This document shows positions 16,497-25,219 of a stretch of 64,000 bases of DNA, piece by piece (position 1 is the first letter of the stretch; every line of letters begins with the position of its first letter). The notes below the pieces were generated by a model that ran no database searches, was not told the origin of the DNA, and was given only the letters and a program-made list of their open reading frames with translations. Origin of the DNA: JAHBNG01 sp039028975 (GTDB taxonomy: Bacteria > Chloroflexota > Anaerolineae > Caldilineales > Caldilineaceae); NCBI GenBank assembly GCA_039028975.1, contig JBCCHB010000038.1, positions 44,673-108,672 of the forward strand, read 5' to 3'. Made by a program: the position numbers and the translations under genes.

Positions 16497-17420
16497 CTAC
16501 TGCTCCTCCTGGCTCATGGGGTTGTTATAAATCAGAATCAAAATACTCAAGATCAAGGTAATCGATATCAGCAGCATGGAAATTGTGGAGGCATAGCCCA
16601 GATCTCGCGATTCGAATGCTGTCTTGTAGATTTTGAGCGAGAGCACTTCGGTCGACGCCGCGGGACCGCCAAAGGTCATGATGAAGAGCACTTCCAAAGC
16701 CCGCAATACATCGATAACGCGCATGAGCAGCGTTACAACTATCAAGGGCAGTATCATGGGCAGCTTGACGCGCATGGTCATCTGCCACCAGTTGGCCCCA
16801 TCGATGTAGGCGGCTTTGATCACATCGTCGGGCAGAGCTTGTAAGCCAGCCAAAATAATGATAAAGATGAAGGGTGTCCACTGCCAAACGTCCACGCCGA
16901 TAACGGTGGGCAATGACGTGCTTGTGTCTGCCAGATACCCCATGCGCACGAAGCCAAGCTGTTGCAAAAAGGGAAACGCCTCGCCGATCTGCTCGATATA
17001 GTAGGTAAAAACGCCCGTACGTCCGTCCAACATATAGCGCCAGATCAAGCCAACGATCAGCGGAGACATCATCAGCGGCAGGATAAAGATGGTGCGGAAA
17101 AAGGCTGCGCCGCGGATCGGTTTCTCCAGCGCCAAGGCCAGGCCGATGCCCACAACCATCTCAATGAGGGTGGTCCAAAAAGTGTACTGTAACGTAACCC
17201 GAACCGACTTCCAGATGGATGGGTCGTCCCACAACATGCGAACGTAGTTATCCCAGCCGACATTTTTCGCGTCATCCCAAGCCGTCCCCATATCCCAGTC
17301 GAAGAAGCTCATGTAGAGCGCGTTGCCAACTGGAATAATCAGACCGACGATCAAGACAACCGCAGCCGGCAGGATGAAGAGGTAGGGGATAAGGTTTTGG
17401 GGTGATAGGCGACTTTGCAT
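16497..17420 (-). CDS. ABC sugar transporter permease, MalF/UgpA type
   Basis: This 307-residue inner-membrane subunit has six hydrophobic segments, beginning LFILPAAVVLIVGLIIPVG, and the EAA-loop motif KAAYIDGANWWQMTMRVKLP. It is transcribed after the double-domain binding protein and a 24-bp hairpin, and just before the MalG-type subunit. Together these would import the ligand of the ula-like pathway, a role filled in enterobacteria by the PTS permease UlaABC. An ATPase is not encoded nearby. Confidence 0.92.
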   Translation of the reverse strand: MQSRLSPQNLIPYLFILPAAVVLIVGLIIPVGNALYMSFFDWDMGTAWDDAKNVGWDNYVRMLWDDPSIWKSVRVTLQYTFWTTLIEMVVGIGLALALEKPIRGAAFFRTIFILPLMMSPLIVGLIWRYMLDGRTGVFTYYIEQIGEAFPFLQQLGFVRMGYLADTSTSLPTVIGVDVWQWTPFIFIIILAGLQALPDDVIKAAYIDGANWWQMTMRVKLPMILPLIVVTLLMRVIDVLRALEVLFIMTFGGPAASTEVLSLKIYKTAFESRDLGYASTISMLLISITLILSILILIYNNPMSQEEQ

Positions 17421-17452
17421 AATTGGTTCAAATAATTAATTTACGAATTGCT

Positions 17453-17511
17453 GAATTGTTGAATTGTTAACGTCGGTATTGCCAACCCGACCGTTAACAA
17501 TTCAACAATTC
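17453..17511 (-). promoter_or_regulatory. 24-bp hairpin between binding-protein and permease genes
   Basis: Arms at 17453-17472 and 17492-17511 are exact 20-base reverse complements; TCGG (17473-17476) and CCGA (17487-17490) extend the stem across a one-base bulge, leaving a 10-base loop. There is no long U-tract. Its place directly after the binding-protein gene fits an mRNA-stabilising or partial-termination hairpin that keeps binding-protein levels above permease levels. Confidence 0.7.
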
Positions 17512-17545
17512 TCTTATTCAGGGATTAATTATTAGGCTTTTTCCT

Positions 17546-20314
17546 CTAGCGGGCTGTCCATCCATAGTAGCCAGAGCGAGCCATGAGGGCCTGAATCTCT
17601 TCTTTCGCTTCGGCGAGTGCGTCTTCGGCGCTCATTTCACCGTTGAGGTAAGAACCGAGCTTCTGTCCCATAATCTGAGCGTTGACCTCGCCCCACTCTG
17701 GGATAAGCGGACGCCAGTTCTCGTTGGCGCATTCCATCTGTTCCAGAATGACTGGATACTCTGGGAAGCGTTCCTGTAGTTCGGGATCCTGCATGGTAGA
17801 CATGCGAACAGGATCGCCACCCGCTTCAACCATTAAGCGGTCGCCAGCCTTGCTCGTCATGTATTGCAGGAAGAGGAAGGCAGCCTCTTTCTTAGATGAG
17901 TTCTTGGCGATGCCCATGGCGAAACCACCCGTCTCGGAACCACAGGTGCCGTCGGGACCGACCGGATGCAGTGCGTAGCCGACCTGGTCCGGCGTCAGCA
18001 GCGACTGATCTGGGTCGCGGCTCATGGCGGCTACCTTCAGTGCGTCGAGATAAATAGCCGAGTCACCCTGGAGGAAGGCGTTGGCTTGGTCGCCAAAGCC
18101 CCAGTTGAGTACGCCCGGAGGAGAGTTGGCAACGATGGCACCTAGCGCCTCGGTGGCAGCCAGTGCTTCTGGCGTATCCAGCGGAACGCCCCACGCATCG
18201 TTAAAGATGTCGGCACCGTATGGGCTGGCGTGGAGTAACCAAGCGTGGGTCGAGTTACCGCCGGTCTGACCGCGAGAGGTCATGCCGTACATATCTTCTT
18301 CGTTCTCGGTGATGAAGGCGGCGGTTTCCAGCAGTTCGTCGTAGTTGGTGGGGACGTCTAGACCGTGCTTCTCGAAGATATCCTTGCGGTAGATCATAAT
18401 GCTGGTCTCGGCACCAAACGGTACACCATACAGACCCTGACCTGCACCGGAGAGATAGCCACGGCGACCACCTGCAATCGAACCGGAATTGAGGTAGGCC
18501 GGAATCAGGTCGTATGGATCATAGCTCCGATCGACCAGGTCCGCACGGGTAAACATCTGGCCCAAATCTTGCAGATAGCCCTTGTTGACAAAGTCGGTTT
18601 TGTTGAAGATAACCCAGGCTACTACATCGTATTCCCCTTGACCTTCGGGCTTGGTCAGCTCCAGGATCTGCTTGTCGCGCATGGCCTGGTATTCGATGTA
18701 GTCGGTCTCAACCTTGATGCCCGTCTCAGCCGTGAACTGCTCAACCACTGGGCGGGCCTTGTTGAAGTGAGAGAGGGATGGCCAGCTCACGACGATGGTC
18801 TCGCCTGCGTAGGGCGCATAGCGTTCTTCGTCAGAGGCGTAGTAGCCAGAGCGGTCCATTAACTCTTCGATTTGGCCTTTGGCCGTAGACAGCGCTTCTT
18901 CGGCGCTAACTTCACCATTGAGGTAAGAACCCAACTGTTGACCCATAATCTGGGCGTTGATCTCGCCCCATTCTGGGATGAGCGGACGCCAGTTCTCGTT
19001 GGCACATTCCATCTGCTCCAGAATAACGGGATACTCTGGGAAGCGCTCTTGCAGCTCTGGATCCTGCATGGTAGAGAGGCGCACCGGATCGCCACCGGCC
19101 TCGACCATGGCGCGGTCGCCCGCCTTGCTGGTCATGTACTGGAGGAAGAGGAAGGCACCATCTTTGTTCTTGGCGTTGGAGGCAATACCCATGGCAAAAC
19201 CGCCGGTCTCCGAGCCACAGGTGCCGTCCGGGCCAGTTGGATGCAGCGCAAAGCCAACCTGATCGGCGGTTAGCAGCGACTGATCTGGGTCGCGGCTCTG
19301 GGCAGCAACCTTAAGTGCATCCAGATAGATGGCCGAATCACCCTGGAGGAATGCATTGGCCTGATCGCCAAAGCCCCAGTTAAGCACGCCAGGAGGCGAG
19401 TTGGCAACGATGGCACCCAGTGCTTCGGTGGCAGCCAACGCTTCGGGCGTGTCCAGCGTGACGTTCCACTGATCGTCGAAGATGTCGGCACCGTACGGGC
19501 TAGCGTGAAGCAGCCAAGCATGGGTCGAGTTACCGCCGGTCTGACCGCGAGAGGTCATGCCGTACATGTCGTCTTCGTTCTCGGTGATGAAAGCGGCTGT
19601 TTCTAGCAGTTCATCATAATTGGTTGGCACATCCAGACCGTGCTTCTCGAAGATATCCTTACGGTAGATCATGATGCTGGTCTCAGCACCGAATGGCACA
19701 CCGTACATAGCCGCGGTCGGACCAGAGAGGTAGCCGCGACGACCGCCAGCCATCGAGCCAGAGTTGACGTAGGCTGTGATCAGATCTTCTCGATCATAGG
19801 TCGGGTCGGCCAGATTTGCCTTGGTGAAATAGCGGCTCAGATCTTCCAGATAGCCCTTGTTGACGTAGTCGGTCTTGTTGAAGATAACCCAAGCAACCAC
19901 ATCATATTCACCTTGGCCTTCTGGCTTGGTTAGCTCCAAGATCTGCTTGTCGCGCATGGCCTGATACTCGATGTAATCCGCCTCTACGTTAATGCCAGTA
20001 GCTTCGGAGAATTCTTCTACAACCGAGCGGGCTTTGTTGAATGTAGAGAGAGAGGGCCAGCTAACGACAACCGTCGTTCCTTTGAGGCCATTGGCTTCGG
20101 CAACAGCCGCATAGGTAGCCAGCGTAGACGGGGTACCCGCCAACTCTGCCGTGGCATCCATATCGATCTGGACATCTTCACTGCTCTGCTCTTCTTGCTG
20201 TTGTTCTTCAACTTGAGGTTCTTCTTCATCCCCGCCGCCACAGGCAGCCAGAACTACAAGAGAAAGAGAGAGCAATAAGGCCAATAGCCCAGCCCTCGTT
20301 AGGTATCTTGACAT
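17546..20314 (-). CDS. Tandem double-domain sugar-binding lipoprotein (two fused family-1 binding proteins)
   Basis: One 922-residue frame holds a lipoprotein signal (LAAC, C25), an acidic Q/E-rich linker (about 28-60), and two complete binding-protein domains, about residues 80-492 and 505-922. They align with a constant offset of 425 residues (1275 bp) and no gaps: WPSLS at 86 and 511, RSGYY at 488 and 913. Long stretches are identical, yet scattered substitutions and many silent differences show the copies have diverged. A short linker (ASDEERYAPYAGE) joins them. Normal binding proteins have one such domain, so each lipoprotein offers two binding sites. It is transcribed after UlaG and before two permeases, and should bind the ligand of the ula-like pathway. 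The two pockets may differ in affinity; that is speculation. Confidence 0.93.
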   Translation of the reverse strand: MSRYLTRAGLLALLLSLSLVVLAACGGGDEEEPQVEEQQQEEQSSEDVQIDMDATAELAGTPSTLATYAAVAEANGLKGTTVVVSWPSLSTFNKARSVVEEFSEATGINVEADYIEYQAMRDKQILELTKPEGQGEYDVVAWVIFNKTDYVNKGYLEDLSRYFTKANLADPTYDREDLITAYVNSGSMAGGRRGYLSGPTAAMYGVPFGAETSIMIYRKDIFEKHGLDVPTNYDELLETAAFITENEDDMYGMTSRGQTGGNSTHAWLLHASPYGADIFDDQWNVTLDTPEALAATEALGAIVANSPPGVLNWGFGDQANAFLQGDSAIYLDALKVAAQSRDPDQSLLTADQVGFALHPTGPDGTCGSETGGFAMGIASNAKNKDGAFLFLQYMTSKAGDRAMVEAGGDPVRLSTMQDPELQERFPEYPVILEQMECANENWRPLIPEWGEINAQIMGQQLGSYLNGEVSAEEALSTAKGQIEELMDRSGYYASDEERYAPYAGETIVVSWPSLSHFNKARPVVEQFTAETGIKVETDYIEYQAMRDKQILELTKPEGQGEYDVVAWVIFNKTDFVNKGYLQDLGQMFTRADLVDRSYDPYDLIPAYLNSGSIAGGRRGYLSGAGQGLYGVPFGAETSIMIYRKDIFEKHGLDVPTNYDELLETAAFITENEEDMYGMTSRGQTGGNSTHAWLLHASPYGADIFNDAWGVPLDTPEALAATEALGAIVANSPPGVLNWGFGDQANAFLQGDSAIYLDALKVAAMSRDPDQSLLTPDQVGYALHPVGPDGTCGSETGGFAMGIAKNSSKKEAAFLFLQYMTSKAGDRLMVEAGGDPVRMSTMQDPELQERFPEYPVILEQMECANENWRPLIPEWGEVNAQIMGQKLGSYLNGEMSAEDALAEAKEEIQALMARSGYYGWTAR

Positions 20315-20350
20315 GGTAATCTCCTTGAATTGATGATTTTATAGACTCAC

Positions 20351-21415
20351 TTACAAGAGCGTCTTGAAGGGTAAATCGGGTTCGATGGCAAAGGCGTCGT
20401 CAAAGCCTCGGGGATGCATATAAACCATCTTGCCCTTATCCGTGGGGAACGTATACTTGCCACCAACCTGCCAAATAAACGGCTCAAACTGATACTGTAA
20501 CCGATGACGCCGCATTTCCCAAAGAACCATGATCTCGTTGGGATCGGCCATAAAGTTGGACCAGATGTCATGGTGAACGGGAATAACGATTTCAGTGTTC
20601 AGGCATTCAGCCATCTTGAGCAGATCGACAGAGGTCATCTTGTCAGTCATGCCGCGGGGATTCTCGCCAAAGGAACCAAGCGCGACGTGGATATCATGAT
20701 CGTTGCCATGCTTGGCAAACCAGTTGGAGTAGTGCGAGTCTCCGCTGTGGTAGAGAGTACCACCCGGTGTCTTGATCAGATAATTGACCGAGCGCTCGTC
20801 CATCTCGTGGGGCATCTTATCCTTTAGGATAACACCCTCTGGCGCGGTCACCAAAACCGTACGATCGAAGGAATCCAGGGCCAGCAATTCGGTGTCTTTA
20901 ATCTGCACAGTATCGCCAGGCTTGACCACGATGCAGCGCTCCTCTGGAACACCCCAGCCAGTCCAAATGTCAACACAGGTTTGGGGACCAATAAAGGGAA
21001 CCGACTCATCACAATTCTTTATGACTGCGGCTGCTACATTGGGGTCGATGTGGTCGCTATGCTCGTGGGTGGCGACCACGGCATCGATCTCGCGAATGGC
21101 AAATGGATCAAGCACGCAAACAACATTACGCAGGTTAGGCTGTAGCTTCTCCACACCGATCATGCGCTGGTGCTGATGTTGATTGCGCATCCACGGGTTG
21201 GATTGTGTCCGTTTGCCGCTCTTGACCCACAGGTCGATACAGATATTGGCGTTGCCCTCTGACTTGACCCAAATGCCGGTACAGCCCAGCCACCACATGG
21301 TAAAGGTGCCGGGTGCAACTTCTTCTTGCTCAATCTCCTCGTTGAGCCATGTTCCCCATTCAGGAAAGCTGCTCAGAATCCACGATTCACGGGTAATTTC
21401 GTTTACTTGACTCAT
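20351..21415 (-). CDS. ulaG: L-ascorbate-6-phosphate lactonase (UlaG), metallo-beta-lactamase fold
   Basis: The 354-residue cytoplasmic enzyme opens the lactone ring of L-ascorbate 6-phosphate to 3-keto-L-gulonate 6-phosphate. Near-diagnostic UlaG stretches are visible along its length: ITRESWILSSFPEWGTWLNE, TMWWLGCTGIWVKSEG, RNVVCVLDPFAIREID, the metal motif THEHSDHID, GGTLYHSGDSHYSNW, VIPVHHDIWSNF and the C-terminal EPDLPFKTLL. It matches enterobacterial UlaG, as I recall that sequence, over the whole length, so the assignment is among the surest in the window. It is the first gene of the minus-strand cluster and is divergent from a SorC regulator. The usual partner, the UlaABC PTS that phosphorylates ascorbate on entry, is absent, which raises the question of where the 6-phosphate comes from. 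Confidence 0.93.
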   Translation of the reverse strand: MSQVNEITRESWILSSFPEWGTWLNEEIEQEEVAPGTFTMWWLGCTGIWVKSEGNANICIDLWVKSGKRTQSNPWMRNQHQHQRMIGVEKLQPNLRNVVCVLDPFAIREIDAVVATHEHSDHIDPNVAAAVIKNCDESVPFIGPQTCVDIWTGWGVPEERCIVVKPGDTVQIKDTELLALDSFDRTVLVTAPEGVILKDKMPHEMDERSVNYLIKTPGGTLYHSGDSHYSNWFAKHGNDHDIHVALGSFGENPRGMTDKMTSVDLLKMAECLNTEIVIPVHHDIWSNFMADPNEIMVLWEMRRHRLQYQFEPFIWQVGGKYTFPTDKGKMVYMHPRGFDDAFAIEPDLPFKTLL

Positions 21416-21573
21416 ATCAAAGTGAAGCCTCTAAATGTATATAGAAGATTAGTGTGTAAACTTTATTTTTGGGGTTCTTTATATTTGCGCACAGGTTTCA
21501 GGCTTTGTGCTGAGGGGAAGTAACACAAGAATATCAACTGAATGATGCTTTGTCAATCATATTCTCCCAATGT

Positions 21574-21587
21574 TGCACACATGTGCA
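21574..21587. promoter_or_regulatory. Operator-like palindrome upstream of ulaG
   Basis: TGCACA and TGTGCA flank a two-base spacer in the divergent region between ulaG and the SorC-family regulator gene. A binding site for that regulator is likely but unproven. Confidence 0.4.
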
Positions 21588-21650
21588 TTTCTATTTGTTA
21601 AAATTGGCAAGAACTTGTCCAAATGGTATGATGCTTGAGAAAATGTTACT

Positions 21651-21672
21651 ATTGTGCAATTATGTTCACAAT
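21651..21672. promoter_or_regulatory. Operator-like inverted repeat before the SorC-family regulator gene
   Basis: ATTGTG (21651-21656) and CACAAT (21667-21672) are inverted with a 10-base spacer, 35 bases before the ATG of the regulator. Autoregulation is typical for such regulators; this site is a candidate. Confidence 0.4.
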
Positions 21673-21707
21673 GAGTTCTGTTCGATGTGGTTCAGGTTAT
21701 TAATCAT

Positions 21708-22655
21708 ATGTCCAAAAACAATCAACTCCTTGTTCAAACAGCACAGCTCTATTACGAACAGCAGCTAACCCAAGCTGATATCGGTCGACGTCTTAACGTG
21801 TCACGCTCAACCATTTCCCGGTTGCTCCAGGAGGCTCGAGATACTGGGGTGGTTCGGATTATTATCAACTATCCTTGGAAGCGTAACGCTGCCTTAGAAG
21901 CAGCCTTGGCGGAAAAATTTCCGCTCAAAGATGTTCGAGTGCTCTCCGAAGAGGAGCAGTCTGGGGATGACGCGTTTGAGGGTATTGGCGCATTGGCCGC
22001 GCTCTACCTGGATGACTTTGTAGAGCCTGGCATGACAATGGGTGTCTCTTATGGACGGTCTATCGCTGCTGCGATTGAGCATTTACAACCGACCGCGGCT
22101 GTTGACATGACCATCATCCAGATACTGGGTGCACTCAATTCGGGGAATCCATTGATCGAGGGTCCCGATTTGGTGCGCGAAATGGCGAATCGATACGAGG
22201 CAAGCTACCGTTACCTCTACACCCCCATGATTGTGGAAAATGTTCGTACCCGGGATCTGCTTCTGCAAGAACCTTCGGTACGTGACACATTAGAGGCAGG
22301 CAGGCAGGCCGATGCCGTCATCATTGGGATCGGTGCCCATTCTGCCGAATCATCGGGATTGATTTGGACAGGGTATCTGAACCAGAAAGATCTGGCTTAT
22401 TTAGAGAGCCGAGGTGCGGTCGGCCACATGTGCGCGCAGCACTTTGATGCCACTGGGAACGTGCTAGATGTGGACTTTAATCAACGCGTGATCAGCATTG
22501 GTATTCAGGCATTGCGCAATATTGAGACGGTGATTGCCGTGGCGGGTGGTAGAGAAAAAGCAGGCGCTATTTTAGGGGCATTGAAGGGGAATTACTTGGA
22601 TGTACTGATCACAGATGAAGCTTCTGCGCAGGAGGTGGTTCGACTGAGCAATTAA
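21708..22655 (+). CDS. SorC/DeoR-type sugar-responsive transcriptional regulator
   Basis: The 315-residue protein has an N-terminal helix-turn-helix (YYEQQLTQADIGRRLNVSRS, then STISRLLQEARDTGVV) and a large C-terminal sugar-binding domain related to phosphosugar isomerases (MGVSYGRSIAAAIEHL, IIGIGAHS, AGGREKAGAILGAL). SorC-family members bind a sugar phosphate and then leave or activate their operators as tetramers. I chose the ATG at 21708; an upstream GTG at 21687 would add seven residues. It is divergent from ulaG and followed by a strong terminator, so it is a single-gene unit and the obvious regulator of the ula-like cluster, and perhaps also of the 23-26 kb transporter whose promoter region is rich in TGAAC palindromes. 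Confidence 0.9.
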   Translation: MSKNNQLLVQTAQLYYEQQLTQADIGRRLNVSRSTISRLLQEARDTGVVRIIINYPWKRNAALEAALAEKFPLKDVRVLSEEEQSGDDAFEGIGALAALYLDDFVEPGMTMGVSYGRSIAAAIEHLQPTAAVDMTIIQILGALNSGNPLIEGPDLVREMANRYEASYRYLYTPMIVENVRTRDLLLQEPSVRDTLEAGRQADAVIIGIGAHSAESSGLIWTGYLNQKDLAYLESRGAVGHMCAQHFDATGNVLDVDFNQRVISIGIQALRNIETVIAVAGGREKAGAILGALKGNYLDVLITDEASAQEVVRLSN

Positions 22656-22695
22656 GAATATAAAACATCTTTTCAACCTCTTTATAAGATTCAGC

Positions 22696-22735
22696 AAAAC
22701 GTACAGGCTTGAACGAGCAGACCTGTACGTTTTTT
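22696..22735 (+). terminator. Rho-independent terminator of the SorC-family gene
   Basis: AAAACGTACAGG (22696-22707) pairs with CCTGTACGTTTT (22722-22733) and is followed by more Ts. The 12-bp stem and T-tract make a convincing terminator. Confidence 0.9.
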
Positions 22736-22771
22736 CTACCCAGCAACTTCATCGCAATACTCTGCTCAACT

Positions 22772-22872
22772 ATTGAACTATACATTCAACTATTGAACCA
22801 ATTTTGCACCATAAGATATCTGTGGTATTATCGTAAATATTGAACAAACAGTTCATTATTTGAACTAAGTTC
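22772..22872. promoter_or_regulatory. Cluster of TTGAAC/TGAAC palindromes upstream of the transporter operon
   Basis: Three inverted sites occur within 100 bases: TTGAA/TTCAA (22773-22777, 22785-22789), TGAAC-5-GTTCA (22841-22855) and GAAC-3-GTTC (22862-22872), plus an extra TTGAAC half-site at 22792. The DeoR branch of the SorC family binds ATTGAA/TTCAAT-type sites in Bacillus, so the regulator encoded just upstream is a plausible ligand. The rest of 22736-23017 shows no gene. Confidence 0.5.
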
Positions 22873-23017
22873 TCTATATTGCTTCCTCCCCCGGCGATTT
22901 ACAATAATCCACTCGATTTATCCATTTCAGAATTAACGCCCACGCTGCAGGATGATTATCAGGCAGCGACATTAGCATCTACCGCCAATTGGTTGGCATG
23001 GTAGCTAAACGGGGGAC

Positions 23018-23794
23018 ATGACACAAATGACAGAATTGAGACCCATTGTTTCAATGAAAAACATCACCAAGCGCTTTGGCGGCGTAACAGCGCTTGAAGA
23101 TGTCGACCTAGAAGTCTATAGTGGGGAGGTTTTGGCCATTGTTGGTGACAATGGCGCGGGGAAATCAACCCTCATCAAAATCCTGACCGGAGTCTACCAA
23201 CCCACCAGCGGATCGATTGAGATGGATGATCAGCCCCTGATCATGAATAGCCACTCGGATGCCATCGAGCGCGGGATCGATGCTGTCTACCAGACGCTTG
23301 CTTTAGCCGACCACCTGGATCCTGCAGCCAATATGTTCCTTGGCTCCGAGCTGACGAAATCCTTCCTGGGGTTTTCTTATCTGGACAATAAAAAGATGCG
23401 GTTGGAGACCGAGCGCGTGCTATTTGAGCGCTTTGGGGTCAAGCTAGAGAGTATGGATGTGGCTACCGATAGCCTCTCTGGCGGCCAACGGCAGGCAGTT
23501 GCCATTGCCCGAGCAGTCTATCATGCGGATTTGCGCGTGCTCGTCATGGATGAGCCGACGGCTGCCCTAGGTCCTCAAGAAACAGCCCGCACGCTCAAGC
23601 TGATCGAGGCACTAAAGGAACAGGGCTTGGCGATTATTTTGATCTCTCATTCGCTAGATGACGTCTTTGCCGTCTCTGATCGTATCCAAGTGATGCGGCG
23701 TGGACGCCGAGTCGGCGTTGTACATACAGCAGACTCGTCTCAGCAGGAAGTGCTTGGCCTCATCATCGGTGCATTAGAAGCAGCTAGTCAGTAA
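23018..23794 (+). CDS. ABC sugar transporter ATP-binding protein, single-domain RbsA/FrcA type
   Basis: The 258-residue ATPase has a complete set of motifs: Walker A GDNGAGKST, Q-loop around VYQTLALAD, signature LSGGQRQ, Walker B RVLVMDEPTAAL, and the switch histidine in ILISHSLDD. CUT2 sugar transporters usually have a doubled ATPase of about 500 residues; this one has a single domain, as in the FrcA subgroup, and so should act as a homodimer. It drives the permease at 23998-25149 with the LuxP-like binding protein at 25220-26452. GGGGGA stands just before the ATG; the ATG at 23027 is an alternative start. Confidence 0.93.
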   Translation: MTQMTELRPIVSMKNITKRFGGVTALEDVDLEVYSGEVLAIVGDNGAGKSTLIKILTGVYQPTSGSIEMDDQPLIMNSHSDAIERGIDAVYQTLALADHLDPAANMFLGSELTKSFLGFSYLDNKKMRLETERVLFERFGVKLESMDVATDSLSGGQRQAVAIARAVYHADLRVLVMDEPTAALGPQETARTLKLIEALKEQGLAIILISHSLDDVFAVSDRIQVMRRGRRVGVVHTADSSQQEVLGLIIGALEAASQ

Positions 23795-23997
23795 TCAGCC
23801 AATGTCATTTAGTTTAGCCGTTCCGCCTGCAACGCACGGCAGAGTCCTAAGTGGATATTTGATGATTCAGGACGTCGTGCATCGCAGTCTTTGCGAATTT
23901 AATGGCATTATTTGCAGCACCAAAGTATCTGACAAGTACAGTTCTCAATTTGATTCCAAGATAGTACGTCGAACATAGGTATATCAGGACGGAAATC
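23795..23997 (+). other. 203-base spacer with imperfect hairpin inside the transporter operon
   Basis: No gene is visible. CTGC-CGCACG and CGTGC-GCAG segments and an inner GTCCT/AGGAC pair can form an imperfect stem around 23825-23895. Like the other transporter spacers in the window, it may tune relative expression. Confidence 0.35.
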
Positions 23998-25149
23998 ATG
24001 TCTGTATCTACAGTAGAAAACGTAATAGAGAGTCCTTCTACACCAATTGCTAAAGGTCTTGCCGCGCGGCTCGAACCCTATATGGGGATTGTCGGGCCGT
24101 TTGTGATGATTCTATCGTTGATGGCATTTATGGGCATTGCCGAGCCAGCACGATACTACCGCCTTTCCAATATGGAAATTATCCTGCTGGAAGCGGCCCT
24201 CTACCTGCCTATGGCTATGGCAATGACCTTCGTGATTACCCAACGCGGGATTGATTTGTCCATTGGCTCAGTGGCAGCCTTATCGGGAATCATTATGGCG
24301 TTTATGATCAAGAGTTATGGATTCCCAGCCTGGGTGGGTGTGCTCATTGCGGTGACGATAGGTAGCCTGCTTGGCTTGATCAATGGTTTGGTCATTACCC
24401 GCTTCCGCGTGCCAGACCTAATTGGCACCTTAGCCATGGATTTGGTCTACCGCGGCTTTGCATTGGTGCTGGCAAAGGGGCTAGTCCTTGCCCGTTTTCC
24501 TGAACTAATCACAGAAATCGGGCGCGGGCGCGTCTCCGGCTTCCTGCCCATTCCCGTGACTATTGGCATCATTGCCATCCTGATTGGCTACTTTGTGCTT
24601 AAGCGCACTCGATTTGGCCGATATACCATAGCGATCGGCTCAAACCCCGAAGCTGCCGAGATGACGGGCGTGGCGGTTGATCGATACCGCATCTATGCCT
24701 ATATCCTCATGGGGGCTATGGCTGGCTTGGCGGGCGTTATGGTTACAGGCAAGCTCAACGCGATCCAAGCCACATCCGCACCGTACTTTAACCTTCACGT
24801 TATTGCCGCCGTTGTTGTGGGCGGAACCTCTCTCTTTGGTGGGCGTGCATCAATGCTTGGCTCATTCTCTGGCGTTTTGTTGCTCTCTATGATGATCAAT
24901 GCACTGGTTATCCTACGAATTGAGTTTTTCTGGCAGTCGGTTGCCTCAGGTGTGGTCATTATCCTTTCCGTGGCCTTGTATACATGGCTCCAGAAAAGAG
25001 ATCGAGACGGTGCTAAAGGGCTAGTGGCCGCTCTCCGTTCACCAGAGAATACTAGGCTTCTTAAGTTGGCGGGTTCAATTTTGGTATTGTTGTTCGTTCT
25101 GACTATTGTGGGTTTTCTGCTGGCAGGGAATGCCGTGCCAAGTGGCTAG
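23998..25149 (+). CDS. ABC sugar transporter permease, RbsC/FrcC type
   Basis: The 383-residue membrane protein has 8-10 hydrophobic segments and the CUT2-family landmarks TQRGIDLSIGSVAALSG (the QxGIDLSVG motif), GLINGLVITRFRVPDLIGTL and NPEAAEMTGVAVDRYRI (the EAA-like loop). It is longer at the C-terminus than most RbsC proteins because of an extra segment with one more membrane helix (LLKLAGSILVLLFVLTIVGF). It forms the channel for the ATPase at 23018-23794. The substrate class of the family is monosaccharides, mainly pentoses and furanoses. Confidence 0.92.
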   Translation: MSVSTVENVIESPSTPIAKGLAARLEPYMGIVGPFVMILSLMAFMGIAEPARYYRLSNMEIILLEAALYLPMAMAMTFVITQRGIDLSIGSVAALSGIIMAFMIKSYGFPAWVGVLIAVTIGSLLGLINGLVITRFRVPDLIGTLAMDLVYRGFALVLAKGLVLARFPELITEIGRGRVSGFLPIPVTIGIIAILIGYFVLKRTRFGRYTIAIGSNPEAAEMTGVAVDRYRIYAYILMGAMAGLAGVMVTGKLNAIQATSAPYFNLHVIAAVVVGGTSLFGGRASMLGSFSGVLLLSMMINALVILRIEFFWQSVASGVVIILSVALYTWLQKRDRDGAKGLVAALRSPENTRLLKLAGSILVLLFVLTIVGFLLAGNAVPSG

Positions 25150-25219
25150 GCAACACCTGTAGCTATACATTTTATGATTCTGTTTCCCCTAATCTATATC
25201 CAAGGAGGATATTCTGACA

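Noticed and set aside
17546..20314. Assembly duplication as the cause of the double binding protein
   Set aside because: The halves differ at many positions, including silent changes, and one linker joins them in frame; a collapsed or duplicated read would give identical copies.
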